DNA of 64,000 bases from CAWIJJ01 sp963836425 (GCA_963836425.1 CAWIJJ010000006.1:62001-126000); one strand, 5' to 3'. Shown: positions 33,852 to 43,742, counted from the stretch's first letter. Made by a program: numbers and translations. The notes: generated by a model from the sequence alone, not told the origin.

Positions 33852-34301
33852 TCACGCGGCTGGAGTTTTCACCAGGCCGGTCATACGGAGCGAGCGTTCC
33901 AGGATCTGCTGGATTTGCGCCTGCACAGCGGGGTCGGGCTTGGCGAGCGCGGAGATCACGGCATCGCGCTGGCCCAGCATCCACTCGAGCGTGGCGTGCT
34001 GTTCGGGAGTGACGGGCTCGTCCATGATGGAGCGGACATGGTTGAAGAACTCGGTGGCGCGGGCGGAGGCGGTACCGTAGTTCTTATTGACGGCGTCGAT
34101 AAACATCGCGCTTGCCAGGCCGGTGGCCTTGTCGAGCTTGGCCTCCGCTTCGAGTGTCTGGACCCGGTTGTGGTCTGCTTCCTGTTGGGTTCGCATGTCG
34201 CGAATCCGGCTGTACTGCGGAATGAAGCCGGCCAGGTACCCGCCCACCAGCGCCGCTACGATGGCGCCGGCCAGCATCTTCGTGCGCGTTGAAACAGGCA
34301 T
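33852..34301 (-). CDS. Membrane-anchored coiled-coil hypothetical protein
   Basis: A 149-aa protein with one N-terminal membrane helix (residues about 9-26, MLAGAIVAALVGGYLAGF), a charged helical stretch (RIRDMRTQQEADHNRVQTLEAEAKL) and a helical C-terminal half. No family recognised. It lies six bases downstream of the BrkB gene, so it is probably co-transcribed with it and may sit in the same membrane. Confidence 0.75.
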   Translation of the reverse strand: MPVSTRTKMLAGAIVAALVGGYLAGFIPQYSRIRDMRTQQEADHNRVQTLEAEAKLDKATGLASAMFIDAVNKNYGTASARATEFFNHVRSIMDEPVTPEQHATLEWMLGQRDAVISALAKPDPAVQAQIQQILERSLRMTGLVKTPAA

Positions 34302-34307
34302 CGCGGA

Positions 34308-35240
34308 TTACACCTCCTGTCGTTTCACCAGTACGGCCTGCCAGATCACCGAGTTCAGTTCGCCCCCGATCAGTATGGCAGCGCCGGAGAAATAGAGCCA
34401 GATCAACAGCACGATGACGGCGCCAAGCGATCCGTAGGTGCGGTTGAAGGTTTCGAATGTCGAGAGATACAGCCTGAGACAGCCCGAGGCCAGCACCCAC
34501 AGGATCAGGGTCAACACGGCGCCGGGCAGGTTGCCTTCCCAGCGCGCGTGCCGCAGGTTGGGCGCGAAGCGGAAGATGAGAGACAAGGCGAGCAGCAGGA
34601 AGCAGAGCCCGATGATCCATTGAGGGACCGTGGACCACTGCCCCATGCGTCCCAGCACGGGAAGATACCGGCCCACCATGGTGGCCACAGCATTGCTCGC
34701 CAGGATCAGGAACAACGCGGCCGCCACGAGTCCGCCCAAGGCGATGGTCAGCGCGATGGCCACCAGGCGGCGCAACAGGCGGGACCGCACTTCCGGCACG
34801 GCATAAGCGACGTTCAGGCCTTCGATAATGGCCTCCATTCCGGCCGATGCCGTCCAGAGGGTCAGCACCAGTCCCAGGGTCAGCTTTCCGGTCCCGGCAT
34901 TTTTGGTGATCTCTTCGAGCGTGCCGTGCAGCAGTTCGAACGCGGGCACGGGCATGACGCCGCCCAGGTATTGAATCAGCCGGAAGTAGAGGTCCTGCTC
35001 GGCGGCGAAGAAGTACCCGAGCAGCGTCGAGAGGAAGATCAGGAGCGGAAACATTGCCAGGACGAAATAGTAGGAAAGCTGCGCCGCCCGTCCGAACACG
35101 TCATCCTGATCGATTCGCTTCCACACGCGGACGATCAGTTCCTTGCCGTCCAGTCCGCCGAGCGTGACGGTCCGTGACGCATATTCGCGGATAGCAGCCC
35201 GGATGTTCAGCCGCCCGCCGGTGGGGATGGAAGCCGCCAT
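34308..35240 (-). CDS. YihY/virulence factor BrkB family membrane protein (second copy)
   Basis: A 310-aa BrkB/YihY protein with six membrane helices and the canonical AAQLSYYFVLAMFPLLIFLSTL block near residues 52-73, TLWTASAGMEAIIEGLNVAY near 130, and YGSLGAVIVLLIWLYFSGAAILIGGELN near 268-295. It fits the family consensus better than the copy at 1017. ATG 35240 is preceded by ggtgag. treZ ends 50 bases upstream on the same strand. Confidence 0.93.
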   Translation of the reverse strand: MAASIPTGGRLNIRAAIREYASRTVTLGGLDGKELIVRVWKRIDQDDVFGRAAQLSYYFVLAMFPLLIFLSTLLGYFFAAEQDLYFRLIQYLGGVMPVPAFELLHGTLEEITKNAGTGKLTLGLVLTLWTASAGMEAIIEGLNVAYAVPEVRSRLLRRLVAIALTIALGGLVAAALFLILASNAVATMVGRYLPVLGRMGQWSTVPQWIIGLCFLLLALSLIFRFAPNLRHARWEGNLPGAVLTLILWVLASGCLRLYLSTFETFNRTYGSLGAVIVLLIWLYFSGAAILIGGELNSVIWQAVLVKRQEV

Positions 35241-35289
35241 GCTCACCTGCCGCCCCGTGGATAACGAGTGTCCGTCTGCGCGCCGGTCG

Positions 35290-37155
35290 TTAGGTGGCCC
35301 TCCGCAAAACACAAACGCTGTGAGGGCTCAGCGGCAGGCTCAATCTGCCATCGGAGGCGATCGCTTCTCCAATCTCGCTGCCGGGCCCCATCCACCCGGA
35401 TTCGGAAGAATCCAGAACTTTGTGCCAGTTGCCCGCCATCGCGGTAATGGAGGCGGTTGTTCGCTGCGCGCCGAAGTGAAACAGCGCCAGCGCCTCTTCG
35501 CCGTCGGCGCGGCGGTCCATGGCGATTAGCGGCCCTTCCTCGGAGACGAACACGGTTGCGGGCTCCTTGAACAACTTCCGCATGGCCGGCATGGTCTTGC
35601 GGAGCCGGATCAGGGCCCGGTAAAACTCGAGGAGAGTGCGGTGCCGCCCGGACTCCCGCAGGGAATGATCCAGCCGCGAGCGTTCGAAGGTCGCCACCGC
35701 TTGCGGGTCGGGCACTTCTCCCTTCCAGGAAAAGGCAGCGAATTCCCGGCTTCGTCCCTGGCGCACCGCCGCAATCAGGCCGGGATCGGAGTGGCTCACG
35801 AAATACTGGAACGGCGCAGGTTCGCCGTACTCCTGCCCCATGAAAAGGAGCGGCAGGAAGGGCGACAGCAGCAGCACGCCGGCTGCGAGTTTGGCCGCCT
35901 CGAACTCCAGCAACTGGTTCAGGCGTTCGCCCAACATGCGGTTGCCGATCTGATCGTGATTCTGCGAGAAGACCACGAAGCGCTGCGCGGGGATGTGGAG
36001 CGACGGCGTCCCGTGGGCGCGCCCGCGAAACGCGGAAAACTGGCCGGAATAGACGAAGCCTTCGCCGAGCGCCTTGGCGAGGTGATGGATGTCATGGAAA
36101 TCCTGATAATAGCCGGCGCGCTCCTGGGTCAGAATTCCGTGGAGCGCGTGGTGAAAATCGTCCGACCACTGCGCGTCCAGGCCGTATCCTCCGGTGGCAA
36201 CCGGTTCCACCAGCCTGGTGTCGTTGAGGTCGCTTTCCGCGATCACGTGAATGGCGCGGCCGAGTTCGCCGGCGCGTTGGTGGACCGCCTCGGCGAGTTC
36301 CTGGAGAATGTGCACCGGGGAATTGTCGTAGATGGCGTGCACGGCGTCCAGGCGGAGTGCGTCGACGTGGAATTCGGTCACCCAGCGGAGCGCGTTTTCG
36401 ATGACGAACCGGCGCACGGGAGCGCCGTCCTCGCCGTCGAAATTCATGGCTCCGCCCCAAGGGGTGTGATAGCGATCGGTGAAGTACGGGCCGAACCGGC
36501 CGAGATAGTTGCCTTCGGGTCCGAGGTGATTGTAGACGACGTCCAACACCACGGCCATGCCCTTGCGGTGGGCGGCGTCGACGAAGCGCCTGAGCCCGTC
36601 GGGTCCGCCGTACGAGTTCTGGACGGCGAACGGATACACGCCGTCGTAACCCCAGTTGCGGCTGCCGGGAAACTGCGCGACCGGCATCAGTTCGATGGCG
36701 GTCACTCCGAGTTCGCGGAGGTAATCCAGGCAACCGGCGGCGGCATCGAAAGTGCCTTCCGCGGTGAAGGTGCCGATGTGGAGTTCGTAAAACAGATAGT
36801 CGGCGAGCGGCATACCGGTCCACGCCGAGTCCTGCCAGCCGAACACGGTGCTCACAATCTCGGAGGGTCCGTGCACGCCTTCGGGCTGAAATTGCGAAGC
36901 GGGGTCGGGAAACTCGTTGGCGCCGTCGAGGCGGAACTTGTACCGGGTTCCGGGTCCGGCGCCCTCTACGGCGGCGCTGAAGAAACCATCGCGGATGGGG
37001 GAAAGTGGCACCAGGCGCTCTTTTGCGCCGAGAATGTGAACTTCGGTCTTTTCGGCCGCGGGGGCCCAAACCAGGAATCCGGCGCGGCCGTTGCCGAGGT
37101 CCACCGCTCCCAGAGGTGCGTTTAACTCCGCGGCTGTTGCTTGTGGTCCACTCAT
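35290..37155 (-). CDS. treZ: Malto-oligosyltrehalose trehalohydrolase
   Basis: A 621-aa GH13 enzyme that releases trehalose from the maltooligosyl-trehalose made by TreY. An N-terminal CBM48-like domain (to about residue 95) precedes the barrel, with conserved regions DVVYNHLGPEGNY, LRLDAVHAIYD (nucleophile Asp), HVIAESDLND (acid/base Glu) and FSQNHDQIGNR. ATG 37155 was chosen over 37221 because the protein then begins just ahead of the conserved N-domain. treY lies 2.2 kb away on the opposite strand; treX is not in the window. Confidence 0.95.
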   Translation of the reverse strand: MSGPQATAAELNAPLGAVDLGNGRAGFLVWAPAAEKTEVHILGAKERLVPLSPIRDGFFSAAVEGAGPGTRYKFRLDGANEFPDPASQFQPEGVHGPSEIVSTVFGWQDSAWTGMPLADYLFYELHIGTFTAEGTFDAAAGCLDYLRELGVTAIELMPVAQFPGSRNWGYDGVYPFAVQNSYGGPDGLRRFVDAAHRKGMAVVLDVVYNHLGPEGNYLGRFGPYFTDRYHTPWGGAMNFDGEDGAPVRRFVIENALRWVTEFHVDALRLDAVHAIYDNSPVHILQELAEAVHQRAGELGRAIHVIAESDLNDTRLVEPVATGGYGLDAQWSDDFHHALHGILTQERAGYYQDFHDIHHLAKALGEGFVYSGQFSAFRGRAHGTPSLHIPAQRFVVFSQNHDQIGNRMLGERLNQLLEFEAAKLAAGVLLLSPFLPLLFMGQEYGEPAPFQYFVSHSDPGLIAAVRQGRSREFAAFSWKGEVPDPQAVATFERSRLDHSLRESGRHRTLLEFYRALIRLRKTMPAMRKLFKEPATVFVSEEGPLIAMDRRADGEEALALFHFGAQRTTASITAMAGNWHKVLDSSESGWMGPGSEIGEAIASDGRLSLPLSPHSVCVLRRAT

Positions 37156-37244
37156 ACTTGTCTCCGTGCACCGCGCGCGCCGTGTCTTTTTCCATTTTGT
37201 CATGCCGCGCGATCCACACAAGTTCTATCCCGCTCTTTCGTTTT

Positions 37245-37259
37245 GAACATCACGTGTTC
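37245..37259. promoter_or_regulatory. Inverted repeat gaaca-N5-tgttc in the treZ/ompA divergent gap
   Basis: gaacatcacgtgttc lies in the middle of the 154-bp, relatively AT-rich divergent promoter region, with CACGTG in its centre. It has the form of a repressor or activator operator; the regulator is unknown. Confidence 0.3.
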
Positions 37260-37309
37260 TCTCGATGCCGGTTTTACACGTATTTTCTTAGCCTGAAGGA
37301 GGAGGCTTT

Positions 37310-38125
37310 ATGAAGCGTGCGATGCTGCAAGGCTTGGCTGCCGTCGCGCTCTTGCTGGCCATTGTGCCGGGAATCGCATCTCTATCCCGCACCCGCAACC
37401 TGGAACGCCGGCTGGATGACGCGAACCGCCGCGCAGCGGCGCTGGACCGGCAGGCGCGGGAGTACGAATTGAAACTCGACCAGGCGCTCCAGACGGCATC
37501 GTCCGCGCAGAAAGGCGCGGAGGCGGCCGCCGAGGACGCACGTGCCGCTGCCGCGGGACGCGCGACCGCGGAAGAGGGAGCCCGAACGGCCACCGAGGCG
37601 CGGCAGCGCGCGGAGGCCGACGCGCAGCAGAGCCGCCAGGAACTCACCGAGCTGCAGCAACGCCGCGAGCACGAACTGGACCGGATGCAGGAGGCGCTGG
37701 CGCGCATCGCCGAGACGCGGCGCACCGATTCCGGACTGGTCATCGAGCTTTCGAGCGACTCCTTCCACTTCGATTTCGATAAGGCTACTCTCAGCCAGGC
37801 GAATCGGGAACTGCTGAGCCGGATCGCCGGCGTGCTGCTGGTGTCGAACGGCTATCGCCTCTACGTCGACGGGCATACCGACGATGTCGGCACCGACGAG
37901 TACAACCAGCAGCTCTCCGAGCGGCGGGCGGGCACCGTGGCTGCGTATCTCGAATCGGCGGGAATCGCTCCCGACGTGGTCGAGGCGCGCGGATTCGGAA
38001 AGCGCAGTCCGCGGGCGCAGGGCACCAGCGCCGAGGCACGGCGCGAGAACCGGCGCGTGGAGATCGTGCTGGTGGACAGCGTCATTCATTACGAGGGGGT
38101 CGTTCCTGTTGACAGCCGGGGGTGA
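37310..38125 (+). CDS. OmpA-family envelope protein with coiled coil
   Basis: A 271-aa protein: membrane anchor or signal at residues 5-24, a long Ala/Arg/Glu/Gln coiled coil from about 28 to 135, then an OmpA C-terminal peptidoglycan-binding domain (FHFDFDKATLS, LYVDGHTDDVGTDEYNQQLSERRA, GFGKRSPRAQGTSAEARRENRRVEI). It probably tethers the envelope to peptidoglycan. A strong aaggaggagg site lies upstream of ATG 37310. Confidence 0.92.
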   Translation: MKRAMLQGLAAVALLLAIVPGIASLSRTRNLERRLDDANRRAAALDRQAREYELKLDQALQTASSAQKGAEAAAEDARAAAAGRATAEEGARTATEARQRAEADAQQSRQELTELQQRREHELDRMQEALARIAETRRTDSGLVIELSSDSFHFDFDKATLSQANRELLSRIAGVLLVSNGYRLYVDGHTDDVGTDEYNQQLSERRAGTVAAYLESAGIAPDVVEARGFGKRSPRAQGTSAEARRENRRVEIVLVDSVIHYEGVVPVDSRG

Positions 38126-38144
38126 GGCATTCACGCGGCTGCCG

Positions 38145-38846
38145 ATGGAACCTCAATTCTCCCTGCTCGGAATTCCGCACCTGACCATCCTGGCATCCAT
38201 GCCCGTTGCCGCGGCCCTTCTCGTGTGGTGGAGCAGGCGCCATCCGGGACAGATGCGCGCAATTCAGATCGGCCTGGGATGGCTGCTGCTGGCCGCGGGC
38301 CCGGGCTGGCATCTTTACCGGCTGCTTCGGGGCTGGCTCCGGTATCCATCGGGCCTGCCTATCACCATCTGCGATGTCAGCCTGCTGCTGAGCGCGCTGG
38401 CGCTGCTGACGCTCAGGAGCTGGGCGTACGAATTCGCCTATTACAACGCCTTCGGCGCACTCGGAGCGGTGATCACGCCAGACCTTTGGGAATCGTTTCC
38501 GAGCCTGTCCACGCTTCAGTTCTTCACCGGGCACTGCGGCGTCCTGGTGGCGGTGCTATTTCTTACGTGGAGCGGCACGCTGCGCCCGCGCCCGGGGAGC
38601 GCAAGGCGGGTATTCGCGGCCCTGAATCTTCTGGTCGCGGCGGTGGCGGTCTTCGACCTGCTCACCGGCGCCAATTACCTGTATCTGAGGCAAAAACCGG
38701 CCGATGTTACGCTGCTCGACTACCTGGGACCGTGGCCGTTCTACCTGATCGCGTGCGAGGCCGCGGCTCTGGCGATTTTCACTCTGCTGGAGCGTCCCTT
38801 CCGGCGCAAGTCGAAGCGTTCGGGCGGCATGTGCCTGGTAAACTAA
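38145..38846 (+). CDS. YwaF/TIGR02206 family membrane protein
   Basis: A 233-aa protein with six hydrophobic helices. GLPITICDVSLLLSALALLT near residue 78, TGHCGVLVAVLFL near 130 and GANYLYLRQKPADVTLLDYLGPWPFYLI near 183-210 match the YwaF-type family. Function unknown. ATG 38145 is the first clear start after the upstream stop; a TTG at about 38109 inside the ompA-like gene would add 12 residues. Confidence 0.85.
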   Translation: MEPQFSLLGIPHLTILASMPVAAALLVWWSRRHPGQMRAIQIGLGWLLLAAGPGWHLYRLLRGWLRYPSGLPITICDVSLLLSALALLTLRSWAYEFAYYNAFGALGAVITPDLWESFPSLSTLQFFTGHCGVLVAVLFLTWSGTLRPRPGSARRVFAALNLLVAAVAVFDLLTGANYLYLRQKPADVTLLDYLGPWPFYLIACEAAALAIFTLLERPFRRKSKRSGGMCLVN

Positions 38847-38917
38847 CCGCTTTCCTCGTTTCACCTCGTGTGTTTTGGGGATTTCGAGGGCCGTTTGCCG
38901 GAAGCTAGCCTGAAAGT

Positions 38918-39268
38918 ATGGGTGACGCTCGCACAGCTCTTCCGGACCTGACCGCGATTCGCAATCACCGCGGAATTTCGCTGCGGGAGATTGCCGACGA
39001 GACGCGGATCCGGATCGGTTATCTCGAGGCGATCGAACATGGGGATTTCGACAAGCTGCCCGGGCGAATCTATACCAGGTCGTACATCAGGCAATACGCC
39101 AGGCTGATCGATTTCGACCAGAACGAAATCCTTCGCGCGTTGCCCCCGGATCCGGAACAGGAGCCGCCAATCCGGCCGGGCTGGGTACAAACGCTAAAGT
39201 CGCGCGTGGCCCGCTTTATGCTGCCGGTGCCGGCCGGCCGCGCGGCGGAATCGAGGCGCGCCAATTAA
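38918..39268 (+). CDS. RodZ-type helix-turn-helix protein, soluble
   Basis: A 116-aa protein with an HTH_25 domain (residues about 10-78): LTAIRNHRGISLREIADETRI, GYLEAIEHGDFDKLPGRIYTRSYIRQYARLI. This is the cytoplasmic domain of RodZ, which binds MreB, but here there is no membrane helix or periplasmic part; the C-terminus is short and basic. It may be a truncated RodZ relative or a small regulator for the following treY gene. Confidence 0.88.
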   Translation: MGDARTALPDLTAIRNHRGISLREIADETRIRIGYLEAIEHGDFDKLPGRIYTRSYIRQYARLIDFDQNEILRALPPDPEQEPPIRPGWVQTLKSRVARFMLPVPAGRAAESRRAN

Positions 39269-39321
39269 TCCTGGCCCCCGGGGAGATCCGGCGCCCGACC
39301 GGGTGCACTGATGTAACTTGA

Positions 39322-42198
39322 ATGGCCGCTTCGAATCCGTCCTCCACATACCGCCTGCAGATGAACGGCACGTTCACCTTCGATCACGCGACGGCGATCG
39401 TGGATTACCTTGCCGAGATCGGCATCTCCGCCTGCTACATGTCGCCGATTTTGAAGGCCCGGCCGGGGAGCCGGCACGGGTACGACGTGATCGATCACAG
39501 CGCGATCAATCCCGAGATCGGCTCGATGGAGCAGATGGAGAAGTGCGTGCGCAAGCTCCAGCAGCACGGCATGGGGCTGGTGCTGGACATCGTTCCCAAT
39601 CATATGTGCGTCGCGGACCTGTCGAACGCCTTCTGGTTCGACGTCTTGGAAAACGGTCCCAGCTCGCCGCATGCCCGCGTGTTCGATATCGACTGGAATC
39701 CGCCGCGCGAGGACCTGGCCAACAAGGTGCTGCTGCCGATTCTGGGGGATCAGTACGGACGCGTGCTCGAGAACCAGGAGATCCGCGTCGAATACGCCTG
39801 CGGCGGATTCCTGGCCGCCTATTACGAGATGGGGCTGCCTATCGCCCCGAGAAGCTGGCCGCGGATTCTGACGCCCGTCCTGCACTATGCGCGCGAACGG
39901 CTGGGCGAATCCGACCAGTGCGTGTTGGAGCTGGAGAGCATCATAACCGCGCTCGGCTACCTGCCGCTGCGCACGGAGACCGACCAGGAGCGCATTCGGG
40001 AGCGGCACCGCGAGAAAGGCATCATCAAGCGCCGGATTCTCACGCTGGCGAACCATTGCCAGGTGGTTGGCGCGGGCATCGACGCATCCCTTCGCAGGAT
40101 CAACGGAAAGGCGGGAGATCCGGCGAGTTTCGGTGAACTCGAGGCGCTGCTTGCCGAGCAAGCCTACCGGTTGAGCTTCTGGCGCGTGGCGGCCGACGAG
40201 ATCAATTACCGGCGCTTCTTCGACATCAACGAACTGGCGGCGCTGCGAACCGAAGATCCCGCCGTGTTCGAAGCCACTCACCGGCTTCTGCTCGACCTCA
40301 TCGGGCGGGGCTGGATTACCGGGTTGCGCGTCGATCATCCGGACGGGCTGTTCGATCCGCCGCAATATTTCGCGCATCTCCAGGCGGCGTGCCGGCAAGG
40401 CGCCAGCGGAGAAGATCGCCCGTTCTACGTGGTGGCCGAAAAGATCGTCACCCGCGACGAGGAGTTGCGGGATAACTGGCAGATCGCCGGCACAACGGGT
40501 TATGGCTTCCTCAACCAGTTAAACGGGCTGTTTGTATATCCGGAAAGCAAGCGTCCGTTCCGCAGCCTTTACGAGCGCTGGACGGGCCGCAAGACGTCTT
40601 TTGCGGAAATGGTGCCGGATTGCAAGAGGCTGATTCTCCGCGCCTCGATGTCGAGCGAGCTGAATGTTCTGGCGCGGCGGCTGGACCGCATCTGCCGGCA
40701 GCATCGCCACACTCGCGATTTCACGCTGGAGAGCCTGCGTTTCGCCTTGCGCGAGGTGATCGCCTGTTTCCCGGTCTACCGCACGTACATTACGGAGACG
40801 TGTGCGGAGCCCGAAGCCGAGGACCGCCGCCACGTCGAGCGCGCGGTCGAGAAGGCGAAGTTGCTCAACCCCGCCACCAACCGCTCCATCTTCGACGAGA
40901 TTGGATCTCTGCTGCTGCTGCAGGAGCCGGCCGGGTTGACGGCGGAGCAGCGCGCCGAGCGGCGGCTGTTCGTCATGCGGTTCCAGCAATTGACGGGCCC
41001 GGTGATGGCCAAGGGCGCGGAGGATACGGCGTTCTATCGCTACTATCCTCTGCTGTCGCTTAACGAGGTGGGCGGCGATCCGGACCAGTTCGGCATCACG
41101 CCGTACCAGTTTCACCGCAAAAACATGATCCGGCTGCAACGGTGGCCACACGCCATGCTGGCCACCTCCACGCACGACACCAAGCGGAGCGAAGATGTGC
41201 GGGCGCGCATCGACGTGCTCTCGGAGATCCCGGTGAAGTGGTACGAAGCGGTGCGCCGCTGGAACCGGCTGAATGCTTCGAGGAAAGTAGCGGTCGACGG
41301 ACAGGAGACGCCGGATCGCGAAGCCGAATATCACCTGTACCAGACGCTGGTGGGTGTGTGGCCTGTGGCGCCCGTCGATGACGCGGCGCATGGAGTTTTC
41401 GTGCGGCGCATCCAGCAGTACATCGACAAGGCGCTCAAGGAAGCCAAACTGCGCACCAGTTGGATCAACCCGAGCCAGAAATACGATCAGGCGATCCGCG
41501 ATTTCGTGGCGGCAATTCTCGATCGCGAAGGCAGCAGCCAGTTCCTGGCGGATTTCACGGCTTTCGTGGCGCCGGTGGCGCGCGCGGGCTTTTATAACTC
41601 GCTCTCCCAGGTGCTGCTCAAGATCGCGTCGCCGGGAGTGCCCGATTTCTACCAGGGGTCGGAAACCTGGGATTTCAGCCTGGTGGATCCGGACAACCGG
41701 CGGCCCGTCGAGTTTTGCCGCCGCAGGGACGAACTGGCGGAACTGGCCGCTACGGACGGGCAATGCCGGAAGGAGTTGATCGAGAGTCTGCTGCGATCGC
41801 CGGAAGACGGGCGGATCAAACTTTTCGTCACCCGCGCCGCGCTGCGATACCGGCGGGAACAGTCCGGCCTGCTCGAGTCAGGGGGGTATCATCCGGTGGA
41901 ACCGACGGGGCGGCAGAAGCAGCACGCGGTTGCGTTTGGAAGAAAACGGGATTCCAGGATTGTCATCGCGGCGGCCGCCCGGTTCTTTCTCAAGCTGAAG
42001 ACCGGAGGTACGGCCCTCACCGGCGAGGATGTCTGGCGCGGCACTTCGCTCTTTTTGCCGAGGGCCTTGCGGGCGGGCGAATACAAGGATGTCTTATCCG
42101 GCCATGTGATCCGGCCGGAGAAGCAGTCCGGAACATGGATGCTTCCCGCGGCCGAAGTTTTCCGCTATCTGCCGGTGGCGCTGCTCGAAGCGCGGTAA
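39322..42198 (+). CDS. treY: Malto-oligosyltrehalose synthase
   Basis: A 958-aa GH13 enzyme that converts the reducing-end bond of a maltodextrin to alpha-1,1. It starts SSTYRLQMNGTFTFDHATAIVDYL, typical of TreY, and carries YMSPILKARPGSRHGYDVIDH, VLDIVPNHMCV, GLRVDHPDGLFDP (catalytic Asp), VVAEKIVTRDEEL (catalytic Glu) and TSTHDTKRSEDVRARI. The long insertions are standard for the family (700-1000 aa). It ends two bases from the convergent HlyD gene. Confidence 0.96.
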   Translation: MAASNPSSTYRLQMNGTFTFDHATAIVDYLAEIGISACYMSPILKARPGSRHGYDVIDHSAINPEIGSMEQMEKCVRKLQQHGMGLVLDIVPNHMCVADLSNAFWFDVLENGPSSPHARVFDIDWNPPREDLANKVLLPILGDQYGRVLENQEIRVEYACGGFLAAYYEMGLPIAPRSWPRILTPVLHYARERLGESDQCVLELESIITALGYLPLRTETDQERIRERHREKGIIKRRILTLANHCQVVGAGIDASLRRINGKAGDPASFGELEALLAEQAYRLSFWRVAADEINYRRFFDINELAALRTEDPAVFEATHRLLLDLIGRGWITGLRVDHPDGLFDPPQYFAHLQAACRQGASGEDRPFYVVAEKIVTRDEELRDNWQIAGTTGYGFLNQLNGLFVYPESKRPFRSLYERWTGRKTSFAEMVPDCKRLILRASMSSELNVLARRLDRICRQHRHTRDFTLESLRFALREVIACFPVYRTYITETCAEPEAEDRRHVERAVEKAKLLNPATNRSIFDEIGSLLLLQEPAGLTAEQRAERRLFVMRFQQLTGPVMAKGAEDTAFYRYYPLLSLNEVGGDPDQFGITPYQFHRKNMIRLQRWPHAMLATSTHDTKRSEDVRARIDVLSEIPVKWYEAVRRWNRLNASRKVAVDGQETPDREAEYHLYQTLVGVWPVAPVDDAAHGVFVRRIQQYIDKALKEAKLRTSWINPSQKYDQAIRDFVAAILDREGSSQFLADFTAFVAPVARAGFYNSLSQVLLKIASPGVPDFYQGSETWDFSLVDPDNRRPVEFCRRRDELAELAATDGQCRKELIESLLRSPEDGRIKLFVTRAALRYRREQSGLLESGGYHPVEPTGRQKQHAVAFGRKRDSRIVIAAAARFFLKLKTGGTALTGEDVWRGTSLFLPRALRAGEYKDVLSGHVIRPEKQSGTWMLPAAEVFRYLPVALLEAR

Positions 42199-42200
42199 AG

Positions 42201-43619
42201 TCAGCTTCCCGAATTGGCGGCACCGGTCTGCCGCTGGGTGGTGGTTTCCAGGCAGTCGGACCATTTGGCGGGCTGCTCCAGGGCGACGACATCGCCCTCG
42301 GTCACGCCTGACCGGACGGCAGCCTCCACGTTATTGGTCAGTCCCAGTTCGAGCGAGCACTTTTCCCAACCGGAGGAGCGGCGGACAAACGCGTAGGGCT
42401 GTTCGGCCTGCTGAAAAACCGCTCCGCGCGGGATGATGGTTGCGTCCGTCTCCTTCGCGAGCACGATGTCGGCGCTTGCCGAAAGGCCGGGAATCACCCG
42501 CTTATCCGTGCCGTCGATGGTGACGGTCACGGGAAGCTGGGCAAAGTAGGAGCGCCGGAACCGGGAGCCGGTGGCGAGCGAGCCGATCAGCTTGACCTTG
42601 CCCTGAGCCTTGACTCCAGGATAAGCGTCGAACTCCAGGTGGGCCGGGCTGCCGATGCGCAGTTTGGCAACATCCACCTGGCTGGCCGATGCCTGCACGA
42701 TCAGGGAACTCGCGTCCACAATTTGCAGATAGGGCTGGCCCGGGCCGAGCGAATCGCCGTTGCGCACCTGCGCCGGCTCGCCGTTGCGGATGATCTGCTG
42801 CATAACCACCAGGCCTCCAACGGGAGCCCGCACGGTCATGCGCTCCAGGTTCAGCTCCGCGCGCCGCTCTTCGGCATGCGCTGATTCCAGGCTGTGCTCG
42901 AGGCTGCGTATTTCGGCATTCTCAGCGATGTCCAAATACGGCGTCTGCGCGGTCAGGCTCTCGTAGACTTCCTGATTCTCGGCGGCCGTTAAGCGGAACA
43001 TCTCGGCGCGAATCGCGGGAAGAACCGGAGCCGTCTTGAGATCCAGTTGGGACGAACCGAGCGCCGCCTTGGCTCTGCGAATATCCTGATCGTGTGTTTC
43101 GCGGGTCACCGCGCGGTTGGCGAGCAGCTTACGGATGCGGCCCTCCATGTCCACCCTTTCGGCCTGGAGGTCGTTAAGCCGGTCGCGCATGCGGACGTTG
43201 TCGAAAACGGCCACTACATCGCCGGGCTTCACGGTGGAGCCCGGTTCCACCAGTTCGGTCAGGGTCAGGCCGAAATCGCTCCCGCCGCCGCGGCTGCGCT
43301 GGCCGCGCAGGAAGGGCGCGCGCAGTTGCGCCCCGTGGGTGCTGACGGTAGTGCCTGTGACCCGCATGGACTGTTCGATCGTGCCGGACCGGACCTCTGC
43401 CGTGCGCACCTGGTAAACCGCCGGGGAACTCTGCTGCACGGCCGGCCTGCTGCGCAAATAAGCGGCAGCCCCGATCCCGATGACGGCGAAAACGGCCAGC
43501 CAGGCAACCGGCCGCTTCCACCACCGAAGACCGGCGGCTGGTTGTTCAGTTTTTTGGGGTAAAGGGTAAATGGTTTTCGATTCAGTAGTTTCCGGATTGT
43601 CGTGGCGCCTCAGATTCAT
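42201..43619 (-). CDS. HlyD-family efflux periplasmic adaptor, orphan
   Basis: A 472-aa membrane-fusion protein: cytoplasmic N-terminus of about 35 residues, one membrane helix (VAWLAVFAVIGIGAAAYL), lipoyl-like half motifs (TVKPGDVVAVFDN and MTVRAPVGGLVVMQQIIRNGEPAQ), an alpha-hairpin region at about 150-260, and a beta-barrel/membrane-proximal end. Such proteins link an inner-membrane pump to an outer-membrane channel. No ABC, RND or TolC partner gene is adjacent. A two-component pair lies just upstream and may control it. Confidence 0.9.
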   Translation of the reverse strand: MNLRRHDNPETTESKTIYPLPQKTEQPAAGLRWWKRPVAWLAVFAVIGIGAAAYLRSRPAVQQSSPAVYQVRTAEVRSGTIEQSMRVTGTTVSTHGAQLRAPFLRGQRSRGGGSDFGLTLTELVEPGSTVKPGDVVAVFDNVRMRDRLNDLQAERVDMEGRIRKLLANRAVTRETHDQDIRRAKAALGSSQLDLKTAPVLPAIRAEMFRLTAAENQEVYESLTAQTPYLDIAENAEIRSLEHSLESAHAEERRAELNLERMTVRAPVGGLVVMQQIIRNGEPAQVRNGDSLGPGQPYLQIVDASSLIVQASASQVDVAKLRIGSPAHLEFDAYPGVKAQGKVKLIGSLATGSRFRRSYFAQLPVTVTIDGTDKRVIPGLSASADIVLAKETDATIIPRGAVFQQAEQPYAFVRRSSGWEKCSLELGLTNNVEAAVRSGVTEGDVVALEQPAKWSDCLETTTQRQTGAANSGS

Positions 43620-43742
43620 CTTCCGTTCACCTGATTCGGATTCCTCTATGCCAGTTACAATGCTACCCGGGCGCAGGTCACATGCCTATCCCGTGAACAG
43701 GTGAGGTGGCCATCAATCGGTCGAATTGTTTGCGACAACTCC

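Noticed and set aside
35641..37125. 494-aa plus-strand ORF
   Set aside because: Antisense to treZ, whose GH13 motifs fix the coding strand.
37245..37259. LexA-type SOS box
   Set aside because: The half-sites GAAC/GTTC are 7 bases apart, not 4 as in the Gram-positive box, and no SOS gene is adjacent.
40519..41763. 414-aa minus-strand ORF
   Set aside because: Antisense to treY; Arg/His-rich without recognisable motifs.
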